Positions 16,086 through 25,723 of a DNA stretch of 64,000 nt are shown piece by piece (the first letter of the stretch is position 1; the number at the start of each line of letters is the position of its first letter). Position numbers and translations under genes: made by a program. The stretch is from Microbacterium horticulturae. Its GTDB lineage: Bacteria; Actinomycetota; Actinomycetes; Actinomycetales; Microbacteriaceae. The stretch lies in NCBI RefSeq assembly GCF_029094505.1, contig NZ_CP119108.1:2604001-2668000 (forward strand). The letters are read 5' to 3'. The notes under the pieces were generated by a model that made no database searches, had not been told where the DNA came from, and saw only the letters and a list, made by a program, of their open reading frames with translations.

Positions 16086-17498
16086 GTGGCAGATCAGTCA
16101 CAGAAATCGGGTGCCGACGGCACGTCATCGCAGTCCGTCGCATGGGCGCCGGCGCCGCCGCACAAGCGCAAGCGCCATCTGGGCCTGTGGATCGGCACGC
16201 CGATCGGCGTCGCGCTTGCGGGCGTGGTCGCAGCATCCCTCATCCTCATCGCCCCCGGCACAGCGGTGGCCGGCGTCCAGATCGGCGGGATGACGCCCGG
16301 CAGCGCCGCGGCGGCCATCCAGAAGGAGCTCGAGAACACGACCGTCGAGCTGTCCGGCGACGGCATCGACGCGACGCTGACCGGCGCGCAGCTCGGTGCG
16401 ACCGTCGATGCGAGCTCGCTCGCCTCGGCCGCGTACAGCGAGCACCCGATGTGGAAGATCGGGTCGTGGTACTCCGAGACGAAGCAGGCCCGCGTCACGC
16501 TTGACCACGACACCGCCGAGGCCGCGCTGCGCAAGGCGGCGCCGGCGCTGTTCGAAGACCCGGTCGATGCCGCCGTCGCCTACGACGCCGACAGCGAGAA
16601 GTACGTCGTCACCGATGCAGAGAAGGGCACCGGCATCGACCTCGACGCCGTCGCCTCCGCGCTGCAGACCGCCTTCGACGCCGGTCAGACCCGCGCCTCG
16701 GTCGAGGCCACGACCATCGCCACCGACCCGGCGATCTCCACCGAGACGGCCAAGACCACGGCGCGCACCCTGAACAAGGTGCTCGACACGGCCGGGTTCT
16801 ACGTCGGCAAGGAGCGCACGGTGCCCGTGGACCGCAAGGTCGCGGCATCCTGGCTCACCGTCACGCCGCGTGACGGATCGTTCGACGTCACCGCCGATGC
16901 GTCGGCCATCGACAAGGTCGTCTCCACGCTCGCGAAGAAGGTCGACCGCGCCCCGCAGAACGGCACCGTGATCACGAACAGCTCGGGCACGGTGCTGGCC
17001 ACCGAGAAGGAGACGCTCGACGGGCGCACGCTCGGCGACACCAGCGGCATCGCGGCGGCGTTCGCGACGCAGCTCGCCTCGGGCGATGGCACGTACGAGC
17101 TGAAGGTCTCGGTCGACAAGGCATCCACCACGAAGATCTCGCGCTACGCGGTCGTCGACCTGAGCGAGCAGCGCGCCTACTTCTACCAGAACGGCAAGCT
17201 GTGGAACAGCTACCTCGTCTCCACGGGGCGTGCCGGTCACGCGACGCCGACGGGTCACTTCGCCGTCTTCGCTCACGTCGGCATGCAAGACATGGGCTGT
17301 GTCGACGGATACGACTACTGCACGAAGAACGTGCCGTGGGTGACGTACTTCGCGCCCGACATCGCGTTCCACGGCACGTACTGGCACAACAACTTCGGGC
17401 ACGTGATGAGCCACGGCTGCGTGAACATGCCGATCAGCATCGCCAAGACCGTCTACGACTGGGCCCCCGACGGCATGGAGGTCACGGTCCAGCCGTAG
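16086..17498 (+). CDS. L,D-transpeptidase (YkuD) with membrane anchor and PG-binding domains
   Basis: 470 residues from GTG 16086. A cytoplasmic stretch is followed by a membrane anchor near residues 35-60 (WIGTPIGVALAGVVAASLIL). Two YoaR-like putative peptidoglycan-binding repeats fill about 70-320. The YkuD domain ends with HGTYWHNNFG and SHGCVNMP, the catalytic Cys near residue 445. It should make 3-3 cross-links in peptidoglycan outside the membrane. GTG 16077 and ATG 16050 are alternative starts; the latter overlaps a likely -10 box. Confidence 0.92.
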   Translation: MADQSQKSGADGTSSQSVAWAPAPPHKRKRHLGLWIGTPIGVALAGVVAASLILIAPGTAVAGVQIGGMTPGSAAAAIQKELENTTVELSGDGIDATLTGAQLGATVDASSLASAAYSEHPMWKIGSWYSETKQARVTLDHDTAEAALRKAAPALFEDPVDAAVAYDADSEKYVVTDAEKGTGIDLDAVASALQTAFDAGQTRASVEATTIATDPAISTETAKTTARTLNKVLDTAGFYVGKERTVPVDRKVAASWLTVTPRDGSFDVTADASAIDKVVSTLAKKVDRAPQNGTVITNSSGTVLATEKETLDGRTLGDTSGIAAAFATQLASGDGTYELKVSVDKASTTKISRYAVVDLSEQRAYFYQNGKLWNSYLVSTGRAGHATPTGHFAVFAHVGMQDMGCVDGYDYCTKNVPWVTYFAPDIAFHGTYWHNNFGHVMSHGCVNMPISIAKTVYDWAPDGMEVTVQP

Positions 17499-17522
17499 TC
17501 TGAGGCGAACTCGCCGGAGGAC

Positions 17523-17562
17523 GACGAGAGGGGTGGATGCCGCAGCATCCACCCCTCTCGTC
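17523..17562. terminator. Bidirectional terminator hairpin
   Basis: A perfect 18-bp stem (17523-17540 with 17545-17562) and a CGCA loop between the converging transpeptidase and icd genes. The stem contains GGATGC/GCATCC. Works as an inverted repeat on both strands; no long T-tract. Confidence 0.85.
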
Positions 17563-17571
17563 TGTCCGGCG

Positions 17572-19791
17572 TCAGGCCAGGCCGTCGATGATGGCGTTCA
17601 GCGTCGGAGACGGGCGCATCGCCTTCACGACCAGCTCGCCGTCGGGACGGTAGTAGCCGCCCAGATCGACGGCCTCACCCTGCACGGCCAGCAGCTCGTC
17701 GACGATCTTCTGCTCGTCGGCCGCCAGCGCCTCGGCGACCGGAGCGAAGGCCGCCGCCAGCTCGGCGTCGTCGGACTGCGCCGCCAGCTCCTGCGCCCAG
17801 TACAGCGCGAGGTAGTAGTGGCTGCCGCGGTTGTCGATAGTGCCCAGCTTGCGCCCCGGCGACTTGTCGTTCTCGAGGAACGTCCCGGTGGCGCGGTCGA
17901 GCGTGTCGGCCAGCACCTGGGCCTTCGCGTTGCCGGTGACGGTCGCGTAGTGCTCGAGCGACGCGGCCAGCGCGAAGAACTCGCCCAGCGAGTCCCAGCG
18001 CAGGTAGTCCTCGCTGAGCAGCTGCTGAACGTGCTTGGGGGCTGAGCCGCCGGCGCCGGTCTCGAACAGGCCACCGCCGGCCAGCAGCGGGACGATCGAG
18101 AGCATCTTGGCGCTCGTGCCGACCTCGATGATCGGGAAGAGGTCGGTGAGGTAGTCTCGCAGCACGTTGCCGCTGACCGAGATGGTGTCCAGCCCCTGGC
18201 GCATGCGCGCGAGCGAATAGCGGCACGCCTCGGCCGGGGGCAGGATCGAGATCTGCACGCCCTGCGTTTCGATCGTGGCCAGCGCCTGGTAGACCTTGGC
18301 GATGATCTGCGCGTCGTGGGCGCGGTTGACATCGAGCCAGAACACCGCGGGCGTTCCGGTCGCGCGAGCCCGGGTGACGGCGAGGTGCACCCAGTCGACC
18401 ACCGGCACGTACTTGGTCTGCGTCGCGCGCCAGATGTCGCCCGCGCCGACTTCGTGCTCGATGACCACGTTGCCGTCCCCGTCGACGATCTCGACGCGAC
18501 CGGAGGCTTCGATCTCGAAGGTCTTGTCGTGGCTGCCGTACTCTTCGGCGGCCTGCGCCATCAGGCCGATGTTCGACACCGAGCCGATAGTGGCGGGGTC
18601 CAGCGGCCCATTGGCGATGACGTCGTCGATGACGGCCTGGTAGACACCGGCGTACGACGAGTCGGGGATGACCGCCAGGGTGTCGGCCTCTTCACCCTCC
18701 GCACCCCAGAGCTTGCCGCCGTTGCGGATAAGTGCCGGCATCGAAGCGTCGACGATGACGTCCGAAGGGACGTGCAGGTTCGTGATGCCCTTGTCGCTGT
18801 TGACATAGGAGAGTTCGGGTCCGCGCTTCAGGTCGGCGGTGATCGCCGCGGCGATCTCGTCGCCGCCGTCGACCTCGCCGAGCCCGCTGAGGATCGACCC
18901 GAGCCCGTTGCTGGCGCTCAATCCCGCCGCGGCGAGCTTGTCGCCGTAGCGCTCGAACACGTCGGCGAAGTATGCCTTGACGACGTGGCCGAAGATGATC
19001 GGGTCAGAGACCTTCATCATCGTCGCCTTCAGATGCACCGAGTACAGCACGTCCTCGTCGGCGGCGGTCTTGATGGTGTCGGCGAGGAACTCATCGAGGG
19101 CGGATGCCGACAGGAAGGTGCCGTCGACGATCTCACGGGGCAACACCTTGAGGTTGTCTTTGAGGATCGTCTCGGTGCCGTCGGCGGCGATGTGGCGGAT
19201 CGTGAGCACATCGTCATGGGCCGCGACCCACGACTTCTCGTTGTTCTTGAAATCGTCGTGGCCCATGGTCGCCACGCGCGTCTTCGACCCGGCCGGGAAG
19301 GGCTTGTTGGTGTGCGGGTGCTTGCGCGCGTAGTTCTTGACGGCCAGCGGCGCACGCCGGTCGCTGTTGCCCTGACGCAGAACGGGGTTGACGGCCGAGC
19401 CCTTGACCCGGTCGTAGCGCGCGCGAACGTCCTTCTCTTCGACGGTCGACGGCTCGTCGGGGTAGTCAGGGATGTCGAAGCCCTGACCCTGCAGCTCGGC
19501 GATGGCCGCCTTCAGCTGCGGGATGGACGCCGAGATGTTCGGCAGCTTGATGATGTTGGCCTCGGGCAGCGTCGTCAGACCGCCGAGCTCGGCCAGCGCG
19601 TCGCCGACCTGCTGCTCGGGCGTGAGGTTCTGCGGGAACGCGGCGAGGATGCGGCCGGCCAGCGAGATGTCGCGCGTCTCGACGTCGATCCCTGCCTGCC
19701 CGGCGACGGCCCGGATGATGGGCAGGAAGGACGCGGTCGCCAGTGCGGGCGCCTCGTCCGTATAGGTGTAGATGATGGTGGAATCGGTCAC
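17572..19791 (-). CDS. icd: Isocitrate dehydrogenase, NADP-dependent, monomeric type
   Basis: 739 residues, the normal size of the monomeric enzyme. It begins with [16 protein letters not shown] and contains [24 protein letters not shown] and [13 protein letters not shown], all characteristic of this family. It oxidises isocitrate to 2-oxoglutarate with NADPH formation in the TCA cycle. Start is GTG 19791 after GAAGAGGCG; the reading frame continues upstream to 20274 without coding character. Its promoter region carries a palindrome also present before sucC. Confidence 0.96.
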   Translation of the reverse strand: MTDSTIIYTYTDEAPALATASFLPIIRAVAGQAGIDVETRDISLAGRILAAFPQNLTPEQQVGDALAELGGLTTLPEANIIKLPNISASIPQLKAAIAELQGQGFDIPDYPDEPSTVEEKDVRARYDRVKGSAVNPVLRQGNSDRRAPLAVKNYARKHPHTNKPFPAGSKTRVATMGHDDFKNNEKSWVAAHDDVLTIRHIAADGTETILKDNLKVLPREIVDGTFLSASALDEFLADTIKTAADEDVLYSVHLKATMMKVSDPIIFGHVVKAYFADVFERYGDKLAAAGLSASNGLGSILSGLGEVDGGDEIAAAITADLKRGPELSYVNSDKGITNLHVPSDVIVDASMPALIRNGGKLWGAEGEEADTLAVIPDSSYAGVYQAVIDDVIANGPLDPATIGSVSNIGLMAQAAEEYGSHDKTFEIEASGRVEIVDGDGNVVIEHEVGAGDIWRATQTKYVPVVDWVHLAVTRARATGTPAVFWLDVNRAHDAQIIAKVYQALATIETQGVQISILPPAEACRYSLARMRQGLDTISVSGNVLRDYLTDLFPIIEVGTSAKMLSIVPLLAGGGLFETGAGGSAPKHVQQLLSEDYLRWDSLGEFFALAASLEHYATVTGNAKAQVLADTLDRATGTFLENDKSPGRKLGTIDNRGSHYYLALYWAQELAAQSDDAELAAAFAPVAEALAADEQKIVDELLAVQGEAVDLGGYYRPDGELVVKAMRPSPTLNAIIDGLA

Positions 19792-19832
19792 CGCTCGCCT
19801 CTTCGTTCGCTTGCTTCGATCGGGGTCACTCC

Positions 19833-19871
19833 AGCCTACCGTGCGCACGAAAATATCTTGATATCGAGATA
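19833..19871 (-). promoter_or_regulatory. icd promoter with palindromic operator
   Basis: TATCTTGATATCGAGATA (19854-19871) is an 18-bp near-perfect palindrome. On the minus strand TCAAGA and TAGGCT (19833-19838) are 17 bases apart, so the palindrome covers the -35. The right half TCGAGATA is identical before sucC. Confidence 0.6.
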
Positions 19872-19932
19872 ACTTCGCCCGTCTCAGGCCATACTCACGG
19901 CGTCCGGCGTGCCCGAGGTCGTCAATTATGGA

Positions 19933-19938
19933 TACGCT
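19933..19938 (+). promoter_or_regulatory. -10 box TACGCT, leaderless GNAT gene
   Basis: TACGCT ends 7 bases before ATG 19946 and makes that start more likely than ATG 19928, which it overlaps downstream. Confidence 0.5.
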
Positions 19939-19945
19939 GACGTCT

Positions 19946-20398
19946 ATGGGTGACCTGAGACTGGTGGAACTGTCCGCGTCGACCATCGTGGCGGTCAACA
20001 ACTTCTCGCTGAAGCCGGGACAGGAGGAGTTCCTCTCCCCGGTCTCGTACGGCATCGCCGCGACAGTCGTCAATCCGCAGACCTCGTGGCAGCGCGTCGT
20101 GGTCGACGACGACGAGGTCGTCGGCTTCGTGAGTGCGAACTTCGACCCCGACTTCCCGCAGGAGCACTTCCGCTCTGTGCTGTGGCGGATCAACGTCGAT
20201 GCCGATGAGCAGGGACGCGGTGTCGGGCGCTTCGCCGTCGACGGCCTGCTCGATGAGGCCCGCAAGCGCAACATGGACCACGTGAACGTGATCTACGAGG
20301 CCGGCAGCGGCGGCCCCGAGATGTTCTTCCAGCGCGTGGGCTTCACACCGGTCGACGAGACCGAGTACGGCGAGGTCATCGCCGAGATCCGCCTCTGA
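19946..20398 (+). CDS. GNAT-family N-acetyltransferase
   Basis: 150 residues from ATG 19946. The acetyl-CoA loop is seen as [19 protein letters not shown] near residue 92, preceded by the strand [15 protein letters not shown], and followed by the [20 protein letters not shown]-terminal motif. Acceptor substrate unknown; the sequence recalls the diamine/spermidine acetyltransferase branch, but that is not firm. Divergent from icd across 130 bases. Confidence 0.87.
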   Translation: MGDLRLVELSASTIVAVNNFSLKPGQEEFLSPVSYGIAATVVNPQTSWQRVVVDDDEVVGFVSANFDPDFPQEHFRSVLWRINVDADEQGRGVGRFAVDGLLDEARKRNMDHVNVIYEAGSGGPEMFFQRVGFTPVDETEYGEVIAEIRL

Positions 20399-20450
20399 CG
20401 CCGGCCGCGCGGGCGGCGAGCGCCGCACCCGCATCGCTTCGGCCCGCACG

Positions 20451-21230
20451 TCAGCGATCGTGGCGGCGCGCGTTCCAATCGCCGAGCAGATCGACGGCAC
20501 GGCTGAACGCCTCGGTGGATCTCTCCACGATCGTGCGAGCAGCATCCCGCAACGCATCGGGCAGTTCCGTCTGAACCTTCTCGCCGCGCGCTGAGCGCTC
20601 GGCGTTCTCGAACGCTCGCTCGAGTTCGTCCACCGCGCGCCGGTAGACGGAGAAGTCGGATGCCGTGACCCGCGCACTCGACCCCGGACGCCGATCCCGC
20701 GCCTGCTGGAGGGCGACGAAGAACGCGGCGGTGTGCGGGTCGCGCGCGTCGCTCATCGCCGGGAACGCCAGAGCCAATCCCGGGTCGGTCTCGTAGCGCA
20801 TCCACCGGGTCAGCACCGCGTCATGGCGGGCGCTCAGGCGTTCCAGAGGCAGTCCTTCGGCCTTCAGCGCTGCGTGCTCGGCCGACACGCGCACCCGTGC
20901 CGTCTTCACCCGCGCCAGGGCCGCCTTCGACGCCAGTTGCGCATCGCGGAGGGCGCGACGGGCGGATGCCACTGCGACGGCGTCGGCCCGTGACGCGGCG
21001 CGATCGGCCAGGACCCTGGCGGTCTCGGCCCGGGCCATCCGCGCCGTCACAGCGGCGCTTCGGGCCTGGCCGCGTGCTTCGCGCAGCTCGAGTCTGGCCG
21101 CGTCGTACCCGAGCCGCTTTCCCTTCGCCGTCTGCCGTGTGCGCAACGCGAAGAAGCCGGCCGCTCCCGCGCCGGCGGCGGCGGGCACGACCCACCACAG
21201 CTCGGTCGCCGCGGCCCAGATCGGATCCAC
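20451..21230 (-). CDS. Hypothetical membrane-anchored coiled-coil protein
   Basis: Not recognised. 259 residues: an N-terminal transmembrane segment (about 11-28, WWVVPAAAGAGAAGFFAL), then an Ala/Arg-rich stretch (about 40-120) with heptad-like spacing that should form a coiled coil, and a helical C-terminal part. The N-terminus is probably outside, with most of the protein cytoplasmic. The GTG start has TAGGTT 6 bases upstream (leaderless). No operon partner. Confidence 0.7.
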   Translation of the reverse strand: MDPIWAAATELWWVVPAAAGAGAAGFFALRTRQTAKGKRLGYDAARLELREARGQARSAAVTARMARAETARVLADRAASRADAVAVASARRALRDAQLASKAALARVKTARVRVSAEHAALKAEGLPLERLSARHDAVLTRWMRYETDPGLALAFPAMSDARDPHTAAFFVALQQARDRRPGSSARVTASDFSVYRRAVDELERAFENAERSARGEKVQTELPDALRDAARTIVERSTEAFSRAVDLLGDWNARRHDR

Positions 21231-21236
21231 ACCCTC

Positions 21237-21242
21237 AACCTA
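21237..21242 (-). promoter_or_regulatory. -10 box TAGGTT, leaderless coiled-coil gene
   Basis: TAGGTT ends 6 bases before GTG 21230. Confidence 0.55.
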
Positions 21243-21318
21243 ACGCAGGTCCCGCGGGAGCCTCCGCCCCGCTCCGCGACCCCGTGCCGCGCCGCGCCGC
21301 CGCGAGTCGGGGCGACGC

Positions 21319-23127
21319 TCAGACCAACGACCCGCGCCAGGCGGCGTGCAGTTGCGCGAACTTTCCGGTGCCGCCGATCAGCTCGTCGGGCGCGCCGTCC
21401 TCGATGATGCGGCCGTGCTCCATGACGAGCACCCGGTCGGCGATCGCGACCGTCGACAGACGATGCGCGATGATGATCGCCGTGCGGTCGGCCAGCAAGG
21501 TCTGGAGGGCGTCCTGCACCTGGCGCTCGCTGGGCATGTCGAGCGAGGCCGTCGCCTCGTCGAGGATCAGCACCGCCGGGTTCGCGAGGAACGCGCGCGC
21601 GAACGAGATCAGCTGGCGCTGCCCCGCCGACACGCGCCCACCGCGCTTGTTCACGTCGGTGTCGTACCCGTCGGGCAGCGCCTCGATGAACGCGTCCGCG
21701 CCCACGGCGCCCGCCGCGGCCCGGATCTCGTCGAGCGTCGCGTCGGGCTTGCCCAGTGCTACGTTGTCGGCCACCGTGCCGCTGAACAGATAGGCCTCCT
21801 GCGTGACCATCACGATGGCGCGGCGCAGGTCTTTCGGGTGCAGCTCGCGCAGGTCGACGCCGTCGAGTCGCACCGCGCCCCGGGTCGGGTCGTAGAACCG
21901 CGACACGAGCTTGGCGAGCGTCGACTTGCCCGCGCCGGTTGTGCCCACCAGCGCGATCGTCTGCCCGGCGGGGATGTCGAGCGAGAAGTCGGGCAGGATG
22001 ACCTTGCCCGCACCGTACGCGAACTCCACGTCGTCGAACTCGAGGTGACCCTTGGCCTCCCACAGGTCGACCGGGTGTGCGGGATCGGGAACCGAGGGCT
22101 CCTCTTCCATGACGCCCGAGACCTTCTCGAGCGCGGCGGTGGCCGACTGGTACGAGTTCAGGAACATCGCGACATCCTGCAGCGGGCTGAAGAAGTTGCG
22201 GATGTACATCACCGCAGCGAGCAACGAGCCGATCAGCAGTGTGCCGTCGACCACGCGGAACGCGCCCCACAGCAGGACGACCGCCATCGTGATGTTCGCC
22301 AGCAGGATGAGCCCGGGCTCGAAGATGCCGAACAGGTTCACCAGGCGCAGGTTGACGCGGCGGTACTCGGCGGAGATCTCCCCGAACTCCGCATCGTTGC
22401 GCCGTTCCTTGCGGAACGCCTTGACGGCGCGCACGCCCGTCATCGTCTCGACGAACTGCACGATCAGGCGCGCGGAGACGACGCGCGAGGCGCGGAATCC
22501 CTTCTGCGACTGGCCGTAGAACCAGCGCATGAGAAACGCCAGCGGAATGCCCATGACCACCAGCACGGCACCGCTGCGCCAGTCGAGCAGGCACAGCGAG
22601 ATGAACGTGAAGATGCCGAACAGCACACCGGAGACGAGCTGGGTCAGCCCGCCGTCGAGCAGTTCGCGGATCGCCTCGAGATCGCTCGTCTGACGCGAGA
22701 TGATGCGCCCCGACGTGTAGGTCTCGTGGAACTCCAGGCTCAGCCGCTGCGTGTGCCGGAAGATGCGCGTGCGCAGGTCGAGCAGGATCGTCTGGGTCAG
22801 CCTCGCCGACAGCACGACGAACCAGCCCATGAGCAGCGCGCCCAGGACGCCGACGACGATGTACGCGATGGTGATGCCGAATGCCGGCATCCACTCCGCT
22901 TCCAGCGCCCTCGGCAGTGCCGTGTTGATGCCGTATGCGATGAGCGTCGGGCCGATCACCTGCATCGCGGTGGAGACGACGACCACGACGCCGCAGAGGA
23001 TCACCAGCCACCGCATCGGCGACAGCAGCGAGCCCAGCAGACGCAGCGAACGCTGCCGGATGGCGCGGCTCTCGGCCTTCGTGTAGTCGTTGCGGTCTTC
23101 GCCGCGGGTTCCGACGACGGTACTCAC
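21319..23127 (-). CDS. ABC exporter half-transporter, subunit 2 (canonical Walker B Glu)
   Basis: 602 residues: six membrane helices (about 30-330) and an ATPase domain. Walker [10 protein letters not shown] near residue 396, Q-loop MVTQEAYLF, an altered signature VSAGQ in place of LSGGQ, Walker [11 protein letters not shown] with the catalytic Glu, and H-loop IIIAHRLS. The GTG start overlaps the stop of subunit 1 (GTGA). Together they form a heterodimeric type IV exporter with one degenerate nucleotide site, as in BmrCD, LmrCD or TM287/288. Likely exports drugs or lipophilic compounds. Confidence 0.93.
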   Translation of the reverse strand: MSTVVGTRGEDRNDYTKAESRAIRQRSLRLLGSLLSPMRWLVILCGVVVVVSTAMQVIGPTLIAYGINTALPRALEAEWMPAFGITIAYIVVGVLGALLMGWFVVLSARLTQTILLDLRTRIFRHTQRLSLEFHETYTSGRIISRQTSDLEAIRELLDGGLTQLVSGVLFGIFTFISLCLLDWRSGAVLVVMGIPLAFLMRWFYGQSQKGFRASRVVSARLIVQFVETMTGVRAVKAFRKERRNDAEFGEISAEYRRVNLRLVNLFGIFEPGLILLANITMAVVLLWGAFRVVDGTLLIGSLLAAVMYIRNFFSPLQDVAMFLNSYQSATAALEKVSGVMEEEPSVPDPAHPVDLWEAKGHLEFDDVEFAYGAGKVILPDFSLDIPAGQTIALVGTTGAGKSTLAKLVSRFYDPTRGAVRLDGVDLRELHPKDLRRAIVMVTQEAYLFSGTVADNVALGKPDATLDEIRAAAGAVGADAFIEALPDGYDTDVNKRGGRVSAGQRQLISFARAFLANPAVLILDEATASLDMPSERQVQDALQTLLADRTAIIIAHRLSTVAIADRVLVMEHGRIIEDGAPDELIGGTGKFAQLHAAWRGSLV

Positions 23128-24938
23128 AGGTTCACCTCCGAGGTGCGCACGCGCTGATCCTCGACTTCGAGGCTCGAGATCACGTATCTGTAGTGCTCAC
23201 TGGAATGCAGCAGTTCGGCATGCGTGCCCACCGCGGTGATCCGCCCGTCTTCGAGCAGCGCGACCCGGTCGGCCAGCGCCACCGTCGACGAGCGATGCGC
23301 GACGATGAGTGCCGTCGTGGTCGCCAGCACCCGGCGCAGGGCGGCCTCGACGAGCGCTTCGGTGTCGACATCGAGCGCCGACAGCGGATCGTCGAGCACC
23401 ATCACCGTCGGCGCCGCCGCGACGGCACGCGCCAGGGCGAGCCGCTGCCGCTGCCCGCCCGACAGGCTCAGGCCCTCCTCGCCGACGGTCGTGTCGACGC
23501 CGTCGGGCAGCTCGTACGCGAACTGCGCCTGCGCGGTGCTCAGCGCCTCGTCGAGAACGGCCTGCGCCTCGGGGCTGTGGATGTCGAGGTCGTCGCGTCC
23601 GAGCAGCACGTTCTCGCGCACCGAGGCGGAGAACAGCGTCGCGTCTTCGAACGCCATCGCGATGTGGCGGCGCAGCTCGTCAAGACGCAGCGCGCGCACG
23701 TCGACGCCGTCGAGCTCGACGGCGCCCCCCGTGACGTCGTAGAGGCGCCCCGGCAGAGTGGTCAGGGTCGTCTTGCCCGAACCGGTGAGGCCCACCAGGG
23801 CCATGGTCTCGCCCGGGCGCAGCACGAGGTCGACGCCGTCGAGGAGGTCGCGCTCATCCGGACCCGCGTCGGGATAGCGGAAGTGCACGTCGCGGAAGGC
23901 GAGCTCACCCCGCGGCTCGGCGACGGTCTCCGGCCGCTCGGGGTCGGTGATCGTGTTCTTCTCGGCGAAGACCTCGAAGATGCGGTCGGTCGCCGTGCGC
24001 GCGTCCATCAGGAACGAGAACAGGAACCCGAGCGACTCGAGCGGCCAGCGCAGCGCGGTGGCCATCGAGAAGAACGCGAACAGCTCGCCGACCGTGAGCT
24101 GCCCGAGGGAGCTGAGCCAGATGCCCAGCAGCAGGCACACGCCGAACGCGAGCATGGGCACCGAGTCGAGCCAGAACCAGAGCAGCCCGACCTCGTGCGC
24201 CTTGCGCAGTTCGGTGCCGCGCAGCGTATCGGCCTGACGCGTGAACTTCTGCAGCGCATGCTTGCCGCGGCCGAACGCCTTGAGCACACGGATGCCGTGC
24301 ACGCTCTCTTCGACGGCGGTGGCCAGGTCGCCGGCCTGGTCCTGGCTCTGCCGGGTCAACGCACCGTACCGCTGCTCGAACCGGTAGCCGAAGAACCAGA
24401 GCGGGATCGAGATGACGATGAACGCCGCGCCCAGCGCCCAGTGCCAGCGGAACAGCAGCACGGTGCCGATGACGATCGTCAGCAGGTTGACGACGAGCAT
24501 GATCAGCCCGAACGTGATCCAGCGGCGGACGAGGTTGATGTCCTGCATCATGCGCGAGAGCAGCTGGCCCGACTGCCAGCGGTCGTGGAAGGCCACCGGC
24601 AGGCGCTGCAGACGCTCGTAGAAGTCCTGGCGGATGCGATATTCGATCTTCGTCGCAGGACCGAGCACGAACGCACGGCGCAAGAACACGAAGACGGCCT
24701 CGGCGGCGCCCAGCACGAGCACAGCCAGGCACGCCCAGCCGATGAGCGGCATGTTCTTGTCGGCGATCGGGCCGTCGACGACGACCTGCAGCACGAGCGG
24801 GATGACCAGTGTCATCACGGCGGCGGCGAGCGCGATCACCAGCCCGGCGATCAGGCGCGGGAAGAAGGGTTTGACGAACGGGAGGAGCCGTGCCAGAGCG
24901 CGCGGCGTGGACAGTCGTGGCGTAGACGGAGAGGTCAT
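23124..24938 (-). CDS. ABC exporter half-transporter, subunit 1 (degenerate catalytic site)
   Basis: 604 residues with six membrane helices followed by an ATPase domain. Walker [10 protein letters not shown] near residue 385, intact LSGGQ signature, but Walker B reads MVLDDP, so the catalytic Glu is Asp, and the Q-loop Gln is Glu (MAFEDATLF). This complements subunit 2, whose signature is altered: the classic pattern of a heterodimer with one working site. The ATG at 24938 has AAGGA unusually close. A structured leader with a small ORF precedes it. Confidence 0.93.
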   Translation of the reverse strand: MTSPSTPRLSTPRALARLLPFVKPFFPRLIAGLVIALAAAVMTLVIPLVLQVVVDGPIADKNMPLIGWACLAVLVLGAAEAVFVFLRRAFVLGPATKIEYRIRQDFYERLQRLPVAFHDRWQSGQLLSRMMQDINLVRRWITFGLIMLVVNLLTIVIGTVLLFRWHWALGAAFIVISIPLWFFGYRFEQRYGALTRQSQDQAGDLATAVEESVHGIRVLKAFGRGKHALQKFTRQADTLRGTELRKAHEVGLLWFWLDSVPMLAFGVCLLLGIWLSSLGQLTVGELFAFFSMATALRWPLESLGFLFSFLMDARTATDRIFEVFAEKNTITDPERPETVAEPRGELAFRDVHFRYPDAGPDERDLLDGVDLVLRPGETMALVGLTGSGKTTLTTLPGRLYDVTGGAVELDGVDVRALRLDELRRHIAMAFEDATLFSASVRENVLLGRDDLDIHSPEAQAVLDEALSTAQAQFAYELPDGVDTTVGEEGLSLSGGQRQRLALARAVAAAPTVMVLDDPLSALDVDTEALVEAALRRVLATTTALIVAHRSSTVALADRVALLEDGRITAVGTHAELLHSSEHYRYVISSLEVEDQRVRTSEVNL

Positions 24939-24970
24939 GATCCTTATGAGGGGTGGGAGAGCAGACAGAT

Positions 24971-25048
24971 GTCACCCGGGGATGTGGTGACGGAGCGGGC
25001 GCAGAGCTGCGCCGGAGGGAGTGAGTGTGCCGGACGGCGGTTGTCCGG
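24971..25048 (-). promoter_or_regulatory. Attenuator-like triple hairpin leader
   Basis: On the minus strand, beginning 3 bases after the leader-ORF stop: CCGGAC/GTCCGG (25048-25030, 7-base loop), the 16-bp palindrome GGCGCAGAGCTGCGCC (24998-25013), and GTCACC/GGTGAC (24971-24991). They fill the space between the leader ORF and the exporter genes and could form alternative structures depending on ribosome position. Confidence 0.55.
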
Positions 25049-25051
25049 TTT

Positions 25052-25126
25052 CTATCCCTCGGACGGGCCCCCGGCCGCGAGCGGACGGAAGACGACCGGC
25101 TTGACGTCGATGACGGCCTGGTACAT
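25052..25126 (-). CDS. Leader peptide ORF (24 codons) upstream of ABC exporter
   Basis: A small ORF starting MYQAVIDVKP and ending GGPSEG before TAG. It has the best ribosome site in the region (GAGGAGGAA, 3 bases before ATG) and nearly all third positions are G or C, as in true genes here. It stands alone between a promoter and three hairpins, 113 bases before the ABC exporter. The arrangement resembles leader peptides such as BmrB, whose translation governs read-through into a heterodimeric drug exporter. The product itself has no recognisable domain. Coding is well supported; the regulatory role is inferred. Confidence 0.65.
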   Translation of the reverse strand: MYQAVIDVKPVVFRPLAAGGPSEG

Positions 25127-25175
25127 GACTTCCTCCTCGGATCGCGGGTGCCCCGCCGGGGCGCGACAGCCCTCC

Positions 25176-25205
25176 AGCCTATACCTGAAGATTCGCTGTG
25201 CACAA
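25176..25205 (-). promoter_or_regulatory. Promoter of the exporter leader
   Basis: TTGTGC (25200-25205) and TAGGCT (25176-25181) are 18 bases apart on the minus strand. The transcript would start near 25169 and carry a GCCCC/GGGGC hairpin (25150-25162) before the leader ORF. Confidence 0.5.
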
Positions 25206-25228
25206 CACGTGATATCGCCGAGTGCGGA

Positions 25229-25723
25229 TCAGGCGGACGCCTCCCGCGCGAGCAGCCGACGCTTCACGTCGACGCCCCAGGCGAAGCCTCCCAGTGAGCC
25301 GTCGCCGCGCAGCACTCGATGGCACGGCACGAACAGCGCGGGAGCGTTGCGGGCGCAGATGGATGCCACGGCGCGCACCGCCTGCGGCCGCGCCAGCGCG
25401 GCGGCGAACTCCGTGTAGCTCAGCGGGCGCCCCGGCTCGATCGCCCGCAGCGCCGCCCAGCCCTGGTCCTGCAGCACCGTGCCGTGCTGTCGCACCGGCA
25501 CGCGGGTGATGGCGGCGAGGTCGCCGGCGTAGTACGCGCGGACGGCGGAGGCGGCATCCACCTCTCCCGCCTCGATGCCGGCGGGCCGCAGCTCGGGATG
25601 GATGCGTGCGGCGAGTGCCGGCACATCACCGGTCCAGCCGGAGGCGAGCACGCTGCCGTCGTCGTCGGCGATGATCGTGAACTCTCCGTCGGGGGTGTCG
25701 ATGGTCTGCGTGCGGGCGGTCAT
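25229..25723 (-). CDS. ogt: Methylated-DNA--protein-cysteine methyltransferase
   Basis: 164 residues with the active-site motif FVPCHRV (Cys134) and the following GSLGGFAWG loop. It removes methyl groups from O6-methylguanine onto its own Cys in a one-off reaction. The conserved Arg finger region appears as [15 protein letters not shown] overlaps the Ada-AlkA stop by four bases (ATGA), so both repair proteins are made together. Confidence 0.95.
   Translation of the reverse strand: MTARTQTIDTPDGEFTIIADDDGSVLASGWTGDVPALAARIHPELRPAGIEAGEVDAASAVRAYYAGDLAAITRVPVRQHGTVLQDQGWAALRAIEPGRPLSYTEFAAALARPQAVRAVASICARNAPALFVPCHRVLRGDGSLGGFAWGVDVKRRLLAREASA

Noticed and set aside
23193..25418. 741-residue plus-strand ORF opposite the ABC exporter
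   Set aside because: No domain, extreme Arg/Glu/His composition; the exporter genes explain the region.
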